A stretch of DNA of 46,615 bases from Paracoccus shandongensis (GCF_017315735.1 NZ_JAFLRK010000034.1:1-46615); one strand, 5' to 3'. Counted from the stretch's first letter, positions 1 to 9,065 are shown. Program-made: numbers and translations. The notes: a model not told the origin generated them from the sequence alone.

Positions 1-1
1 C

Positions 2-85
2 GCCGCGCCAGCCCCCGCCCCCGCGCGGCCCGCGCTGGCGCGGCCGCCCCGGCTCAAGCGGTATTCCTGCGGGGGGCTGGCATGA
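2..85 (+). CDS. 3' end of an upstream gene, possibly pelE
   Basis: An open frame enters from the left edge and stops at TGA 83-85, overlapping the pelF ATG by ATGA. The visible C-terminus is Ala/Pro-rich and ends in LKRYSCGGLA. The four-base overlap with pelF is typical of an operon. In the standard pelABCDEFG order the gene before pelF is pelE, an inner-membrane protein with cytoplasmic TPR repeats. The 27 visible residues are too few to recognise any domain, so the identity is inferred from gene order alone. Confidence 0.4.
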   Translation, partial: AAPAPAPARPALARPPRLKRYSCGGLA

Positions 86-1596
86 CCGCCACCGCCCCCG
101 CCGCCCCCGTAGATGTCTGCATCGTGGTCGAGGGCTGTTATCCCTTCATCGCGGGCGGCGTGTCGTCCTGGCTGGACTGGCTGATCCGCACGCAGCCCGG
201 CACCACATTCGGGGTGGTCGCCATCGTGGCCGACGAACGCCCCCGCGACATCCGTTATGACCTGCCGCCGAACGTGCGCCACTTCCAGGTGCTGCCGCTT
301 GCGCCCTGGGCCCGCAAGCCCCGGCTGCGCCGCCCGGCGCTGGACGGCGGCCGCCTGGCTGGCCTGATGCACAAGGTGCTGCGCGAAGGCGACCTGGACG
401 CCTTTGACGGCCTTTTGCGCTTTGTGTCGGAACCCGTGCGGCGCGAACCCTTCGGCTTTCTGGACAGCCCCGCCCCGCCGGACTACAGCGACCTGACCGC
501 CTCGCCCGCGGCCTGGCAGGCGATCACCGAATGCTATCGCCGCATCGCGCCCGAGGCCGCCTTCAGCGATTTCTTCTGGGCCTGGCGCAACCTGGCGGGC
601 AGCCTGCTGGCCATCGCCACCGCGCCGGTCCCGCCCGCGCGGACCTATCACGCGATCTCGACCGGGTATGCGGGCCTTTACGCGGTGCGCGCGGCGCGGG
701 CCGCCGGGCGCACGGCGGCGATCACCGAACACGGCATCTATACCAACGAACGCCGCATCGACCTGGTCATGGCCGACTGGATCGCCGACACCATCGACAG
801 CGGGCTGTCGGGCGACGACGGGCGCACCGATGTGCGGCGGTTCTGGATCGACACCTTTGAATCCTTCGCCCGCATCGCCTATGACGGCTGCCAGCGGATC
901 ACCACGCTTTACGGCGCGAACCAGTCCTTCCAGCGGACCCTGGGCGCGGCGGAATCCAAGCTGCAAGTCATCCCCAACGGCATCGCGCTGGAGAAATTCG
1001 ACGCCATCCGCCCGCAGAAGAACCGCCGCCCCACGGTGGCCCTGATCGGCCGCGTGGTGCCCATCAAGGACATCGAGGCCTATGTCGCCGCCGCCGCCAT
1101 CGTCCGCCGCGCCATTCCCGACGTGCAGGTGCTGGTGATCGGCCCCACCGACGAGGACGAGGATTACTTCGCCCTCTGCAAGCGCCGCGTGGCGGAACTG
1201 GATCTGACCGAGACGGTCCTTTTCACCGGCAAGGTCAACATCATCGACTGGCTGCCCCGGATCGACGTGCTGGTGCTGACCTCCATCAGCGAGGCGCAGC
1301 CCCTGGTCCTGCTGGAGGCCGGGGCCGCGCGCATCCCCTGCGTGGCGACCGATGTCGGTTCCTGCCGCGAGATCATCGAGGGCGCGCCGGACGAACACCC
1401 GAACCTCGGGCTGGCCGGGCGCGTCGCGCCGCCCATGGACGGCCCCGCCATCGGCCGCGCCATCATCGAGCTGATGGCCGACCCCGCCCTGCGCGCCGCC
1501 TGCGGCGACATCCTGCGCCGCCGGGTCGAGACCTATTTCACCTCGGAAATCTCGGCCGCGCGCTATGGGGCGCTGTATGAGGAGCTTGTCGCCTGA
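82..1596 (+). CDS. pelF: Pel polysaccharide glycosyltransferase PelF
   Basis: 504-residue GT4-family, GT-B fold glycosyltransferase, the usual length for PelF. In Pel biosynthesis it is the cytoplasmic polymerase that works with the PelD/E/G inner-membrane complex. The N-terminus carries the PelF-type stretch VVEGCYPFIAGGVSSWLDWL (about residues 16-35), the glycine-rich acceptor-side loop. The C-terminal Rossmann domain has ALIGRVVPIKD (about 320-330), with the Arg and Lys that bind nucleotide-sugar phosphate, and an EX7E motif in SEAQPLVLLEAG (E404 and E412). No signal peptide or membrane segment is visible. The stop overlaps the pelG start as TGATG, so the two are translationally coupled. 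The start is the ATG overlapping the upstream stop. The family call is firm; the polymer made here is inferred from the Pel family. Confidence 0.9.
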   Translation: MTATAPAAPVDVCIVVEGCYPFIAGGVSSWLDWLIRTQPGTTFGVVAIVADERPRDIRYDLPPNVRHFQVLPLAPWARKPRLRRPALDGGRLAGLMHKVLREGDLDAFDGLLRFVSEPVRREPFGFLDSPAPPDYSDLTASPAAWQAITECYRRIAPEAAFSDFFWAWRNLAGSLLAIATAPVPPARTYHAISTGYAGLYAVRAARAAGRTAAITEHGIYTNERRIDLVMADWIADTIDSGLSGDDGRTDVRRFWIDTFESFARIAYDGCQRITTLYGANQSFQRTLGAAESKLQVIPNGIALEKFDAIRPQKNRRPTVALIGRVVPIKDIEAYVAAAAIVRRAIPDVQVLVIGPTDEDEDYFALCKRRVAELDLTETVLFTGKVNIIDWLPRIDVLVLTSISEAQPLVLLEAGAARIPCVATDVGSCREIIEGAPDEHPNLGLAGRVAPPMDGPAIGRAIIELMADPALRAACGDILRRRVETYFTSEISAARYGALYEELVA

Positions 1597-3020
1597 TGGC
1601 CCGCCTCGGCCGCCTGCACGAGTGGCTGCGCGCCCCCGCCGAAGACGCGGAATGGCTGCTGGCCGATCCGCTTCTGGCCTCGGTCCGCCGCTTCGGGGCG
1701 GCGATCATCGTGGCCGCCGGGCCCTGGCTGGTGTCGGTGGTGGCGCTGGCGATCATCTCGGTCACAATGACGCCGGTGATGGGGTTCGCGGCGGTCGAGG
1801 ATCTGCGCCTGACCGTGGTCTATGCCTTCTGCATCGCCCCCCTGGTCGCGGGGCCGGTGGGCGCGGTGGCGGCGCGGCGCATCTCGGCGGCGGTGGATGG
1901 GGGCGACACGGCGGGCGTGCCGGACCTGTTCCTGGCGGCGGCGGCGCTGTCGGGGCTGGTCGCCCAGGCCGTCGCGGTGGCGGTCTGCCTGATCCTGGGC
2001 ATCGGGCCCGCGGGGGTCGCGGCGGGCTTTGTCTTCCTGACGGCCACCGCCGCGCTGCTGTGGACCAGCTTCGCCGTGCTGGCGGCGGTGCGGTCCTATG
2101 GCTTCCTGATCGCGGCCTTCACGGGCGGCATGGTCCTGTCGGTGGCCTGCGCCCTTCTGGCCGCCGTCCGCGCCCCCACGACCGAGATCCTGATCTGGTC
2201 CTTCGCCGTGGGCCTGTCCTTCTGCGTGGCCCTGTCGATCCGCTTCATCCAGCGGCGCTTCCCGTCGGATTACGGGGCTTTCGCGCAAACGGTCATGGAC
2301 CTGCTGGCCCAGCTTCGCGCCGGCGCGGTCCTGTGCGCGGGCGTCTTGTTCGCCATCTGCGGGGTCTGGATGGACAAGTGGGTCTTCTGGTTCGGGCCCC
2401 AGGGCGTCCGGTCGGCGGCGGGCTTCCTGCATTCCAGCCCTTATGACAGCGTCATGTTCCTGGCGCATCTGTCGGTCATCCCCACCTATGCGGCGCTTTT
2501 GGTCTTTCACCATGGCGACCTTGTCGCCGTGATCGAGCGGTTCAAGGCCGCCATCGAGGCCCGGTCCACCTATGGCCTGATCCGCGCCCGGCGCGAGGAT
2601 CTGGAATGGGTGGCCTGGAACGGGGTGGGCACCATCGTCTCGGTCCAGGCGGCGGTGACGGTGGGCCTGGTGCTGATGTCGCCGCTGCTGGCGAAATCGC
2701 TGGATTTCAGCTTCGACCAGTTCCTTATGCTGCGCGTCGGGCTGATCGGGGTGTTCTTCCATTCGGTGATGTTCCTGTGCTGCGCGCTGCTGCTGGTCGC
2801 CAACCGCGCGCGCCATTTCGCCATCATGCAGGCGGCGTTCCTGCTGCTGAATCTTTGCATCAGCCTGGTGCTGCACGCGGTGATCGGCATGTCGGCCTAT
2901 GCCTTCCTGGCAAGTTCGCTGCTGGCAGCGGCGGGCGCGTTCTATGCGTCCTACAAGGCGCTGAACGCCTATGACTATGACTTTTTCCTGGGGGAAAACG
3001 ATTCCCTTTATCGCGGGTGA
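1596..3020 (+). CDS. pelG: Pel polysaccharide inner-membrane transporter PelG
   Basis: 474-residue multi-pass membrane protein with about twelve hydrophobic segments spread over the whole length, of the MOP/MATE-like flippase superfamily to which PelG belongs. It follows pelF with a TGATG junction, the order seen in pel operons. The cytoplasmic N-terminus (EWLRAPAEDAEWLLADPLLASVRRFG) precedes the first helix, as in other PelG proteins. The known role is to move the growing Pel chain across the inner membrane in complex with PelD and PelE. It is the last gene of the operon; an AT-rich stretch of about 290 bases follows. The C-terminus (NAYDYDFFLGENDSLYRG) is acidic and aromatic. Confidence 0.88.
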   Translation: MARLGRLHEWLRAPAEDAEWLLADPLLASVRRFGAAIIVAAGPWLVSVVALAIISVTMTPVMGFAAVEDLRLTVVYAFCIAPLVAGPVGAVAARRISAAVDGGDTAGVPDLFLAAAALSGLVAQAVAVAVCLILGIGPAGVAAGFVFLTATAALLWTSFAVLAAVRSYGFLIAAFTGGMVLSVACALLAAVRAPTTEILIWSFAVGLSFCVALSIRFIQRRFPSDYGAFAQTVMDLLAQLRAGAVLCAGVLFAICGVWMDKWVFWFGPQGVRSAAGFLHSSPYDSVMFLAHLSVIPTYAALLVFHHGDLVAVIERFKAAIEARSTYGLIRARREDLEWVAWNGVGTIVSVQAAVTVGLVLMSPLLAKSLDFSFDQFLMLRVGLIGVFFHSVMFLCCALLLVANRARHFAIMQAAFLLLNLCISLVLHAVIGMSAYAFLASSLLAAAGAFYASYKALNAYDYDFFLGENDSLYRG

Positions 3021-3114
3021 TTCGGGCGCGATTCGGCGATGCGCCGATCCCATAATCCTCAAGTTGTGTGATTGCCGAATTAATATCTTCATGATTGACA
3101 CGCGCGCCGGTTAA

Positions 3115-3130
3115 TTCAAGGGCCCTTGAA
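3115..3130. promoter_or_regulatory. 16-bp perfect palindrome upstream of luxR-type gene
   Basis: TTCAAGGGCCCTTGAA is a perfect 16-bp palindrome in the AT-rich gap between pelG and the LuxR-type regulator (3021-3310). It is followed by only AA, so it is a poor intrinsic terminator and could be a protein-binding site. No cognate protein is known from the sequence. Confidence 0.4.
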
Positions 3131-3173
3131 AACCGTTTGCCGATAATTCCCTGTTCCGCCAGTGATATTAATA

Positions 3174-3207
3174 CCCTGTCATAATCAATATAAAATCGAT
3201 GACAGGG
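3174..3207. promoter_or_regulatory. 9-bp inverted repeat (CCCTGTCAT/ATGACAGGG), operator candidate
   Basis: Perfect 9-bp arms, CCCTGTCAT at 3174-3182 and ATGACAGGG at 3199-3207, flank a 16-bp A/T-rich spacer. The centre-to-centre spacing of 25 bp is close to two and a half helical turns. The site lies 104 bases before the LuxR-type start codon, in a plausible promoter position. It could be an operator for that gene (autoregulation) or a stem-loop. Seen directly; function inferred. Confidence 0.45.
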
Positions 3208-3310
3208 CTATTCTGCGGCGTTAACCTTTGTTCCCAAGGGATTGGATTTCAACCAAACCCCTTGTTTTACGATTTCGCGTTTCACGCTTGACCGGGGGAC
3301 ACTATAAACC

Positions 3311-4138
3311 ATGGACTCCTCTGCCCTGATCCTGCTCGACCCCAACGAGTTGCGGACGGCGGCCTTCGCGGCCTTTCTGGAACCCTGGGCGCGGCAAGCC
3401 GGAACCGGCCTTCATGTCGTCCATGCCCTTGAAGGCCTGGCCTCGTTGCCGGGCCAGGGCGCGCCGGCGGCCTGTCTTTATTCCATCGGCGGCCTGTCGC
3501 TTCACGACGAGGAGGTCGGCCAGACCATCGAGCGGCTGCACGCCCTGTTCCCGGACAGCCCGCTGGTGGTCTTTTCGGACGTTCCCGACAGCCAGGAAAT
3601 CGCCATGGCGGTGTATCTGGGGCTGCGCGGCTTCATCCCGACCACCATGCCGTCCCATGTGGCGCTGGCCGCGATCCAGTTCATCCTGAATGGCGGGACG
3701 TATCATCCCCATTCGGCGGCGGCCGCCCGGCCGGCGGCGCAACCGGCCTCGGCGATGATCCGGCATATCGACGACCACCGCACCCCCCGGGCCACGGCGT
3801 CCGGCGCGGCCCCGGCGGCATCGTCGCGCCCGTCGCCCATCCAGCGCCCGGGCGGCGACCCGGCCCTGGATCCGCTGACCAAACGGCGCCATATCGAGGT
3901 TCTGGAGTTCCTGGCCCAAGGCGAAACCAACAAGGAAATCGCCCGCCACCTGAACCTGACCGAGGCCACCATCAAGGTCTATGTCCGCGAGCTGATGCGC
4001 CATTTCGGGGCCAAGAACCGGATGCAGGTCGCGCTGAAGGCATCCGCCGCCTACGAGGCCGAGGCGGCCCCCGCCACCCTCAGGGATCTGCCCCCGCCGC
4101 CCATGGCCGGGGTCTTCTCGGGGGCGGGCGCCCGGTGA
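3311..4138 (+). CDS. LuxR/NarL-type transcriptional regulator with atypical receiver
   Basis: 275 residues. The C-terminal part (about 190-255, LTKRRHIEVLEFLAQGETNKEIARHLNLTEATIKVYVREL in shortened view) is a clear LuxR/NarL helix-turn-helix, with the NKEIA and ATIKVY recognition segments. The N-terminal 130 residues have receiver-like spacing, but where the phospho-acceptor Asp is expected the sequence reads ACLYSIGG, so normal aspartate phosphorylation is unlikely. A Pro/Ala-rich linker of about 50 residues joins the two. GGGGGA upstream serves as a weak ribosome binding site. The gene stands alone, 290 bases after pelG and 10 bases from the convergent fbpB end. A role in biofilm or Pel control is suggested only by position. 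No histidine kinase is adjacent. Confidence 0.8.
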   Translation: MDSSALILLDPNELRTAAFAAFLEPWARQAGTGLHVVHALEGLASLPGQGAPAACLYSIGGLSLHDEEVGQTIERLHALFPDSPLVVFSDVPDSQEIAMAVYLGLRGFIPTTMPSHVALAAIQFILNGGTYHPHSAAAARPAAQPASAMIRHIDDHRTPRATASGAAPAASSRPSPIQRPGGDPALDPLTKRRHIEVLEFLAQGETNKEIARHLNLTEATIKVYVRELMRHFGAKNRMQVALKASAAYEAEAAPATLRDLPPPPMAGVFSGAGAR

Positions 4139-4148
4139 TCGGGGGGCC

Positions 4149-5843
4149 TCAGGCGGGGGCGCGGCCCACGCGGGCCAGCAGGATCACGGGCAGGATGCCC
4201 ACCGCGACGATGGCCAGGGCGGCGATGGCCGCTTCCTCATAGGTGCCGCGGGCGGCCTCGCCGTAAAGATGGGTCGCCAGCGTCTCGAAATTGAGGGGGC
4301 GCAGCAGCAGGGTCGCGGACAGTTCCTTCATGCAATCGACGAAGACCAGCAGCCCCCCTGCCGCCAGGGCCGCGCGCGACAGCGGCAGGTGGACATGGCG
4401 CAGCGTGCTGCCGATGCCATGGCCCAGCGTGCGCGCCGCCTGGTCATAGCTGCGCGGGATGCGGGTCAGCCCCGCCTCGACCCCGCCGATGGAAATCGCC
4501 AGGAACCGCGCCAGATAGGCATAGCCCAGGGCCAGCCCCGACCCGATCAGCACCAGGCCGGGGTCGATGTCGAAGGCCGCCCTGGCGGTGCGCCCGATCC
4601 AGCGGTCCAGGCCGCCGGCGGCGATCAGGATGCCAAGCGCCAGGATCGTCCCCGGCATGGCATAGCCCAGGGACGCGACGCGGTGGATCGCCCCCATGCC
4701 GCGCTGCGGGAAAAGCCGCGCGGCCAGCGCCACGACCAGCCCGCAGGCCAGCACGGCAGCGGTGGCCAGGGCCGACAGGACAAAGGTGTTCTGCGCCTCG
4801 GCCCAAAGGCGGGGTGACAAGCCCGCGAACCGGAACCGCTCCCACGCCTCGACGGCCAGATAGGCGGCGGGCAGGACGAAGCCCAGCACCACGGGCAGCA
4901 GGCAGAGGCACAGCGCCCCCCAGCGGGCGGGCCCGGCCAGCGGCTGGCGGGCCATGGGGCGGGCGCGTTGCGCGCTGACGGAATAGCGTTGCTTGCGCCG
5001 CGCCCATCGCTCGATCGAGATCAGCGCGACCACCAGCACCAGCATCGCCAGCGCGATCTGCGACGCCCCCGCCAGATCCGACCGCGTGACCCAGGTCGTA
5101 TAGACGGAAATCGTCAGCGACCGCACGCCCAGGAACTCGGACGCGCCGATGTCGTTCAGCGTTTCCATCAGCGCCAGGCTGACCCCCACGGCGATGGCGG
5201 GGCGCGCCAGCGGCAGGGCGACGCGGTGGAAGATCTGGCGGCGCGTGGTGCCGAGGGTATGGGCGACCTCGACCAAATTCGCGGCCTGCGTCAGGAACAT
5301 CGCCCTGACCGGCAGATAGACATAGGGGTAAAGCACCAGGCCCAGAAGCAGGATCGCCCCGGTCATGGACCGGATGTCGGGCAGGCGGAAATCGCGCGGG
5401 CTGTCGTAACCCAGCACGGCGCGGATCGCCGACTGGAACGGCCCCAGCGGATGCAGCATGTCCAGATAGGCATAGGCGACGATATAGGTGGGCACCGCCA
5501 GCGGCAGCAGCAGCGCCCATTCCAGCATCCGCCGCCCCGGGAAATCGTAAGCCGTCACCAGCCAGGCGACGCCCGTGCCGATCCCCGCCGTCAGCACGCC
5601 CACCCCCGCCATCAGCAGCGCCGTCTGCGCCAGCGCATGGGGCAGGACATGGCGCGCCAGATGCGACCACAGCCCGTCCGATCCCTGCGCCGCCTGCCAG
5701 CCAAGCGCCAGCACCGGCACCAGGACCAGCCCCGCGATCACCAGGCTGGCCGCAACCCAAGACCCCCCGCGCAGGCGGAGGGCCGGAAGTGTCGGCAAAA
5801 CGGAACGGCGGCGGGGCCCGGCCCCGTCAGTTGTCAAAGCCAA
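4149..5843 (-). CDS. fbpB: Fe(III) ABC transporter permease (FbpB/SfuB type)
   Basis: 564-residue fused permease with two homologous halves of about six helices each, the normal architecture for ferric-iron importers. Each half has an EAA-type coupling loop: EVAHTLGTTRRQIFHRVALP in the first and SYDQAARTLGHGIGSTLRHV in the second. It sits in the inner membrane and pairs with the FbpC ATPase. The ATG at 5843 overlaps the end of fbpA by 17 bases. A start further inside is possible, since the first 25 residues are polar and precede the first helix. It is the last gene of the minus-strand fbpC-fbpA-fbpB unit and ends 10 bases from the convergent LuxR-type gene. The metal is inferred from the binding protein. 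Confidence 0.88.
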   Translation of the reverse strand: MALTTDGAGPRRRSVLPTLPALRLRGGSWVAASLVIAGLVLVPVLALGWQAAQGSDGLWSHLARHVLPHALAQTALLMAGVGVLTAGIGTGVAWLVTAYDFPGRRMLEWALLLPLAVPTYIVAYAYLDMLHPLGPFQSAIRAVLGYDSPRDFRLPDIRSMTGAILLLGLVLYPYVYLPVRAMFLTQAANLVEVAHTLGTTRRQIFHRVALPLARPAIAVGVSLALMETLNDIGASEFLGVRSLTISVYTTWVTRSDLAGASQIALAMLVLVVALISIERWARRKQRYSVSAQRARPMARQPLAGPARWGALCLCLLPVVLGFVLPAAYLAVEAWERFRFAGLSPRLWAEAQNTFVLSALATAAVLACGLVVALAARLFPQRGMGAIHRVASLGYAMPGTILALGILIAAGGLDRWIGRTARAAFDIDPGLVLIGSGLALGYAYLARFLAISIGGVEAGLTRIPRSYDQAARTLGHGIGSTLRHVHLPLSRAALAAGGLLVFVDCMKELSATLLLRPLNFETLATHLYGEAARGTYEEAAIAALAIVAVGILPVILLARVGRAPA

Positions 5844-6831
5844 CGCGATCGACCAGTTCGCTGGCCTGCTGGCGGTTCTTCACGATGTCGGTCAGCGGCA
5901 GCGGATCGACCTTGAGGTCGCCGAACGAGGCGATGATCGGGTCGATGGCCGCGCCCGCCTTGACGGGGTATTCGTAATTCGCCTCGGCATAGATTTTCTG
6001 CGCCTCGTCGGAGACCAGGAATTCCAGCAACTGCACCGCCTGGTCGCGGTTGGGCGCGTGTTTCGCCACCGCCGCGCCGCTGATGTTGACGTGGGTGCCG
6101 CCGTTCTCGAAGGTGGGCAGGATCACCTTGATCGCCTCGCCCCAGGCCTTCTGGTCCTCGCCCCCCTTGCCCGACCGCATCAGGCCCACGTAATAGCTGT
6201 TGGCGATGGCGATGTCGCAGATGCCGCCAAGAATGTCCTTGGCCCCGTCGCGGTCGCCGCCGCCCGCCTGCCGCGCCAGGTTGGTCTTGAGGCCCGTCAG
6301 CCATTCTTCCGTCGCCGCCGCGTCGTGATGGGCCATGAAGGCGGAAAACAGCGCGGTGTTGTAGGGGTGCTGGCCGGACCGGATGCAGATGCGGCCCTTC
6401 CATTCGGGATTGGCCAGATCCTCGTAGGTGATGGCGTCCAGGTCCAGGTCGCTGGCCGCATAGACCACGCGGGCGCGCATCGACAGGGCGAACCACTGGT
6501 TGCCGGGATCGCGCAGGTTTTCCGGCACCGCCGCTGCCAGCACCTCGGATTCGACCGGCTGCGTCAGGCCCTTGTCCACCAGGTCGGCCAGGTTGCCCGC
6601 ATCCACCGCCATCAGCAGGTCGGCGGGCGAGCTTTCGCCCTCGGACGCGACCCGTTCGGCCAGCCCGTCCTTGAGAAAGACCGTGTTGACCTTGATGCCG
6701 GTGGAGTCGGTGAAGGCCGCCAGCAGCGGCTCGACCAGGCCCGGCTCTCGCGAGGTGTAAAGGTTCAGTTCCTGGGCCTCGGCCGCGCCTGCGGCCAGGC
6801 TGGCCAGGACAATGACGGATGCAAGTTTCAT
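5827..6831 (-). CDS. fbpA: Fe(III) ABC transporter periplasmic binding protein
   Basis: 334-residue ferric-binding protein of the FbpA/FutA type. The N-terminus MKLASVIVLASLAAGAAEAQE is a Sec signal peptide cleaved near AEA/QE. The start at 6831 is preferred over the ATG 30 bases upstream because GGGGGA sits at the right distance and the signal peptide then begins at once. The mature protein opens with LNLYTSREPGLVEPLL, typical of this family. Tyrosine pairs in ANSYYVGLM (the usual double-Tyr iron ligand position) and ANYEYPVK are retained. It delivers ferric iron to FbpB/FbpC. It is flanked by fbpC upstream (64-base gap) and fbpB downstream (17-base overlap). I saw no convincing Fur or Irr box near it. 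Confidence 0.9.
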   Translation of the reverse strand: MKLASVIVLASLAAGAAEAQELNLYTSREPGLVEPLLAAFTDSTGIKVNTVFLKDGLAERVASEGESSPADLLMAVDAGNLADLVDKGLTQPVESEVLAAAVPENLRDPGNQWFALSMRARVVYAASDLDLDAITYEDLANPEWKGRICIRSGQHPYNTALFSAFMAHHDAAATEEWLTGLKTNLARQAGGGDRDGAKDILGGICDIAIANSYYVGLMRSGKGGEDQKAWGEAIKVILPTFENGGTHVNISGAAVAKHAPNRDQAVQLLEFLVSDEAQKIYAEANYEYPVKAGAAIDPIIASFGDLKVDPLPLTDIVKNRQQASELVDRVGFDN

Positions 6832-6895
6832 GATGTCCCCCAAGGTTGCCGGCAAAGACATAGGCCAGGGGGCGACGGTTAGTCTAGTGTTTTTC

Positions 6896-7981
6896 TCAGC
6901 TATCCGGCTGGACGGCGGCGGCGTCCCGCCCGTCGTCGGGAAAGACGTGGATCTGCGCGCCGTTCAGTTGCAGGCTGACCTTTTCGCCGACCGCCATGGG
7001 GATGCGGAAATGCGAATGCATCCGCAGGGTCTGCGCCAGCGGATGGACCATGATGTCGATCTGTTCGCTTTCGCCGGTAAAGGTCTTGGCCACCACGCGG
7101 GCCGAAATGCCCTGCCCGTCGGGCCCGATGGACAGGGCCTGCGGGCGGATGCAGGCCAGGGCCAGCGCGCCGTCGGGCAGATCCAGGGGGGCCGGGAAGG
7201 TGCCGATGGGCGTTTCGATCCGGCCCCCCGACCAGATGCCGGTCAGGCGGTTGCAGGGGCCCATGAACTCGGCCGCATAGGGGGACCGGGGGCGGTCATA
7301 GATCTCGAAGGGGGTGCCCACCTGCTCGATCCGGCCCGCGCGCATCAGCACGATCAGGTCGCCCACCGACAGCGCCTCTTGCGGGTCGTGGGTGACGATG
7401 ATCGCGGTGGTGCCGGTCCGGCGCAGGGTGTCCACCGTTTCGCGCCGCACCTTTTCGCGCAGGCCCTGGTCCAGGTTGGAAAACGGCTCGTCCATCAGCA
7501 GGATCGCGGGTTCGGGGGCCAGCGCCCGAGCCAGCGCCACGCGCTGCTGTTCGCCGCCCGACAGGGAATGGGGGTAACGGTCCAGCAGATGCGCGATGCC
7601 GATGCGTTGGGCCACCTGCGCCACGCGCGCGCGGCGGGCGGGCCCGGGCAGGGCGCGCAACCCGAAGGCCAGGTTGTCCGCGACCGACAGGTGCGGGAAC
7701 AGGGCATAGTCCTGGAACATGAAGCCGATCCGGCGGTCCTCGGGTTCCACGAAGCGGCGGGGGCCGACGATTTCGGCCCCGTTCACGCGGATGCGGGCGC
7801 CGGGATCGGGGCGGTCCACGCCGGCGATGATCCGCAGCAGGGTCGATTTGCCGCAGCCCGATTGCCCCAGCAGGCAGGTGATCCGCCCCGCCGGGATCGC
7901 CAGCGAGATGTCCGACAGCACCGCCCTGCCATCGAAATGGCGCGACAGGGCTTCAAGCTCCAGCGAGGATGCCGGTTCCAT
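6896..7981 (-). CDS. fbpC: Fe(III) ABC transporter ATP-binding protein
   Basis: 361 residues counted from ATG 7981 (MEPASSLELEALSRHF). The open frame extends further upstream but there has no ABC-like sequence. The ATPase domain has Walker A GQSGCGKST, signature LSGGEQQRVALARAL, Walker B ILLMDEPFSNLD and H-loop IIVTHD. A C-terminal TOBE-like domain (about 245-361) follows, giving the usual length for FbpC/PotA-type ATPases. It couples ATP hydrolysis to ferric iron import through FbpB. It is the first gene of the iron operon, so the promoter should lie in 7982-8165, a stretch shared with the head of the peroxidase pseudogene on the other strand. Confidence 0.9.
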   Translation of the reverse strand: MEPASSLELEALSRHFDGRAVLSDISLAIPAGRITCLLGQSGCGKSTLLRIIAGVDRPDPGARIRVNGAEIVGPRRFVEPEDRRIGFMFQDYALFPHLSVADNLAFGLRALPGPARRARVAQVAQRIGIAHLLDRYPHSLSGGEQQRVALARALAPEPAILLMDEPFSNLDQGLREKVRRETVDTLRRTGTTAIIVTHDPQEALSVGDLIVLMRAGRIEQVGTPFEIYDRPRSPYAAEFMGPCNRLTGIWSGGRIETPIGTFPAPLDLPDGALALACIRPQALSIGPDGQGISARVVAKTFTGESEQIDIMVHPLAQTLRMHSHFRIPMAVGEKVSLQLNGAQIHVFPDDGRDAAAVQPDS

Positions 7982-8165
7982 GCACAGCCTTTCCGTTCGC
8001 GGCCACGAGCGGGCCCGCCCTTCGGTGCTTATGCGATCCGGGGGGCGTTCTCCAGCCCGGGCGTGCAAGGAAACCTGCCGAGGGTTGTGCCGCGTCCTTG
8101 CGGTTTTATCCCGCCCGGGTCTGCCGGGAATTTGCAATGAAACAATCGTGGTTTGACGTGATCCG

Positions 8166-9038
8166 ATGGCACAAAACCGCTTGGGATTATCCTTTCGGCG
8201 GCAATTGCTCATCAAGCACGATCTCGATTTCATCCTGAAGCAGATCAAGATCGCCGAGGCCCATGCCGCTGGCACGCCGCTGGATGAAATCCGCGTGAAC
8301 GCCCAGGGCAACGTGGTTGCGACCGGCGGCACGCTGGCCATCAGCAACCCGCTGGTGCCCTAGGGCCTGCGCACGGTCGATGGCAGCTGCAACAACCTGA
8401 CCAAGGGGCGCGAGGAATGGGGTCCGGCCGACCAGCCCTTCATCCGCGTCACCCAGCCGATCTGGCGCAACGAGGCCCATGACGAAATGCCCATGGAGGG
8501 CTATCTGCCCGGCAACAACAACAACTACGGCGCGCCCAGGACCGAGGGCGTGGTGGATGCCGATCCGCGCATCATCTCGGACCTGATCGTGGACCAGACG
8601 CTGGGCGATCCGGCGGCGGTTTATGCCGCGCTGATGCACGCGGGCCGCCCCTAACCCAAGCGCAGCTGGCCGCCATCCACGCCGGCCTGGCCGATGCCGC
8701 GACCGGGGCCATCGTGCGCGACATGACCGCGCAGATCGGAAACGAGATCGACGAATTCGTCACCCATACCTTGCGCAACCCGCTGGTCGGCATCCCGCTG
8801 GACCTGGCGGCGATCAACATCGCGCGGGGCCGCGACGCGGCCATGAACCTGGTCTTCGGCGATGGCGATGACAGCGACGGCGTCACCATCCGGGGCGTGA
8901 CCTATACCGACCGGAAAGACTTCCTCAATGCGACGGGGGCCTATGCGGGCGGCAAGCTGGGCGGGCTGGAAGATGTGGACCTGTGGATCGGCGGCCTGGC
9001 CGAGAAGCACCCTGACGGCCAGCGACCTCATCCTGTAA
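8166..9038 (+). pseudogene. Decayed animal-type haem peroxidase gene
   Basis: Fragments of one protein are read across three interruptions. Frame 1 (from 8166) gives HDLDFILKQIKIAEAHAAGT, then an in-frame TAG at 8361-8363 between NPLVP and GLRTVDGSCNNLTKGREEWG, where family members have Tyr. Reading then runs through NNNNYGAPRTEGVVDADPRI to TAA 8652-8654. The continuation LTQAQLAAIHAGLADAATGA is in another frame from about 8651, running through IDEFVTHTLRNPLVGIPLDL, AAINIARGRDAAM and GLEDVDLWIGGLAEK. A last shift near 9010 gives LTASDLIL and a stop. The INIARGRD and DVDLWIGGLAE motifs are those of the animal haem peroxidase (peroxinectin-like) family found in marine Rhodobacteraceae, usually far longer and often joined to RTX repeats. 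The copy is short, so internal segments are also lost. Confidence 0.75.
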
Positions 9039-9065
9039 CCGGGGCGAAGGAACCGCCGCAAAGAC

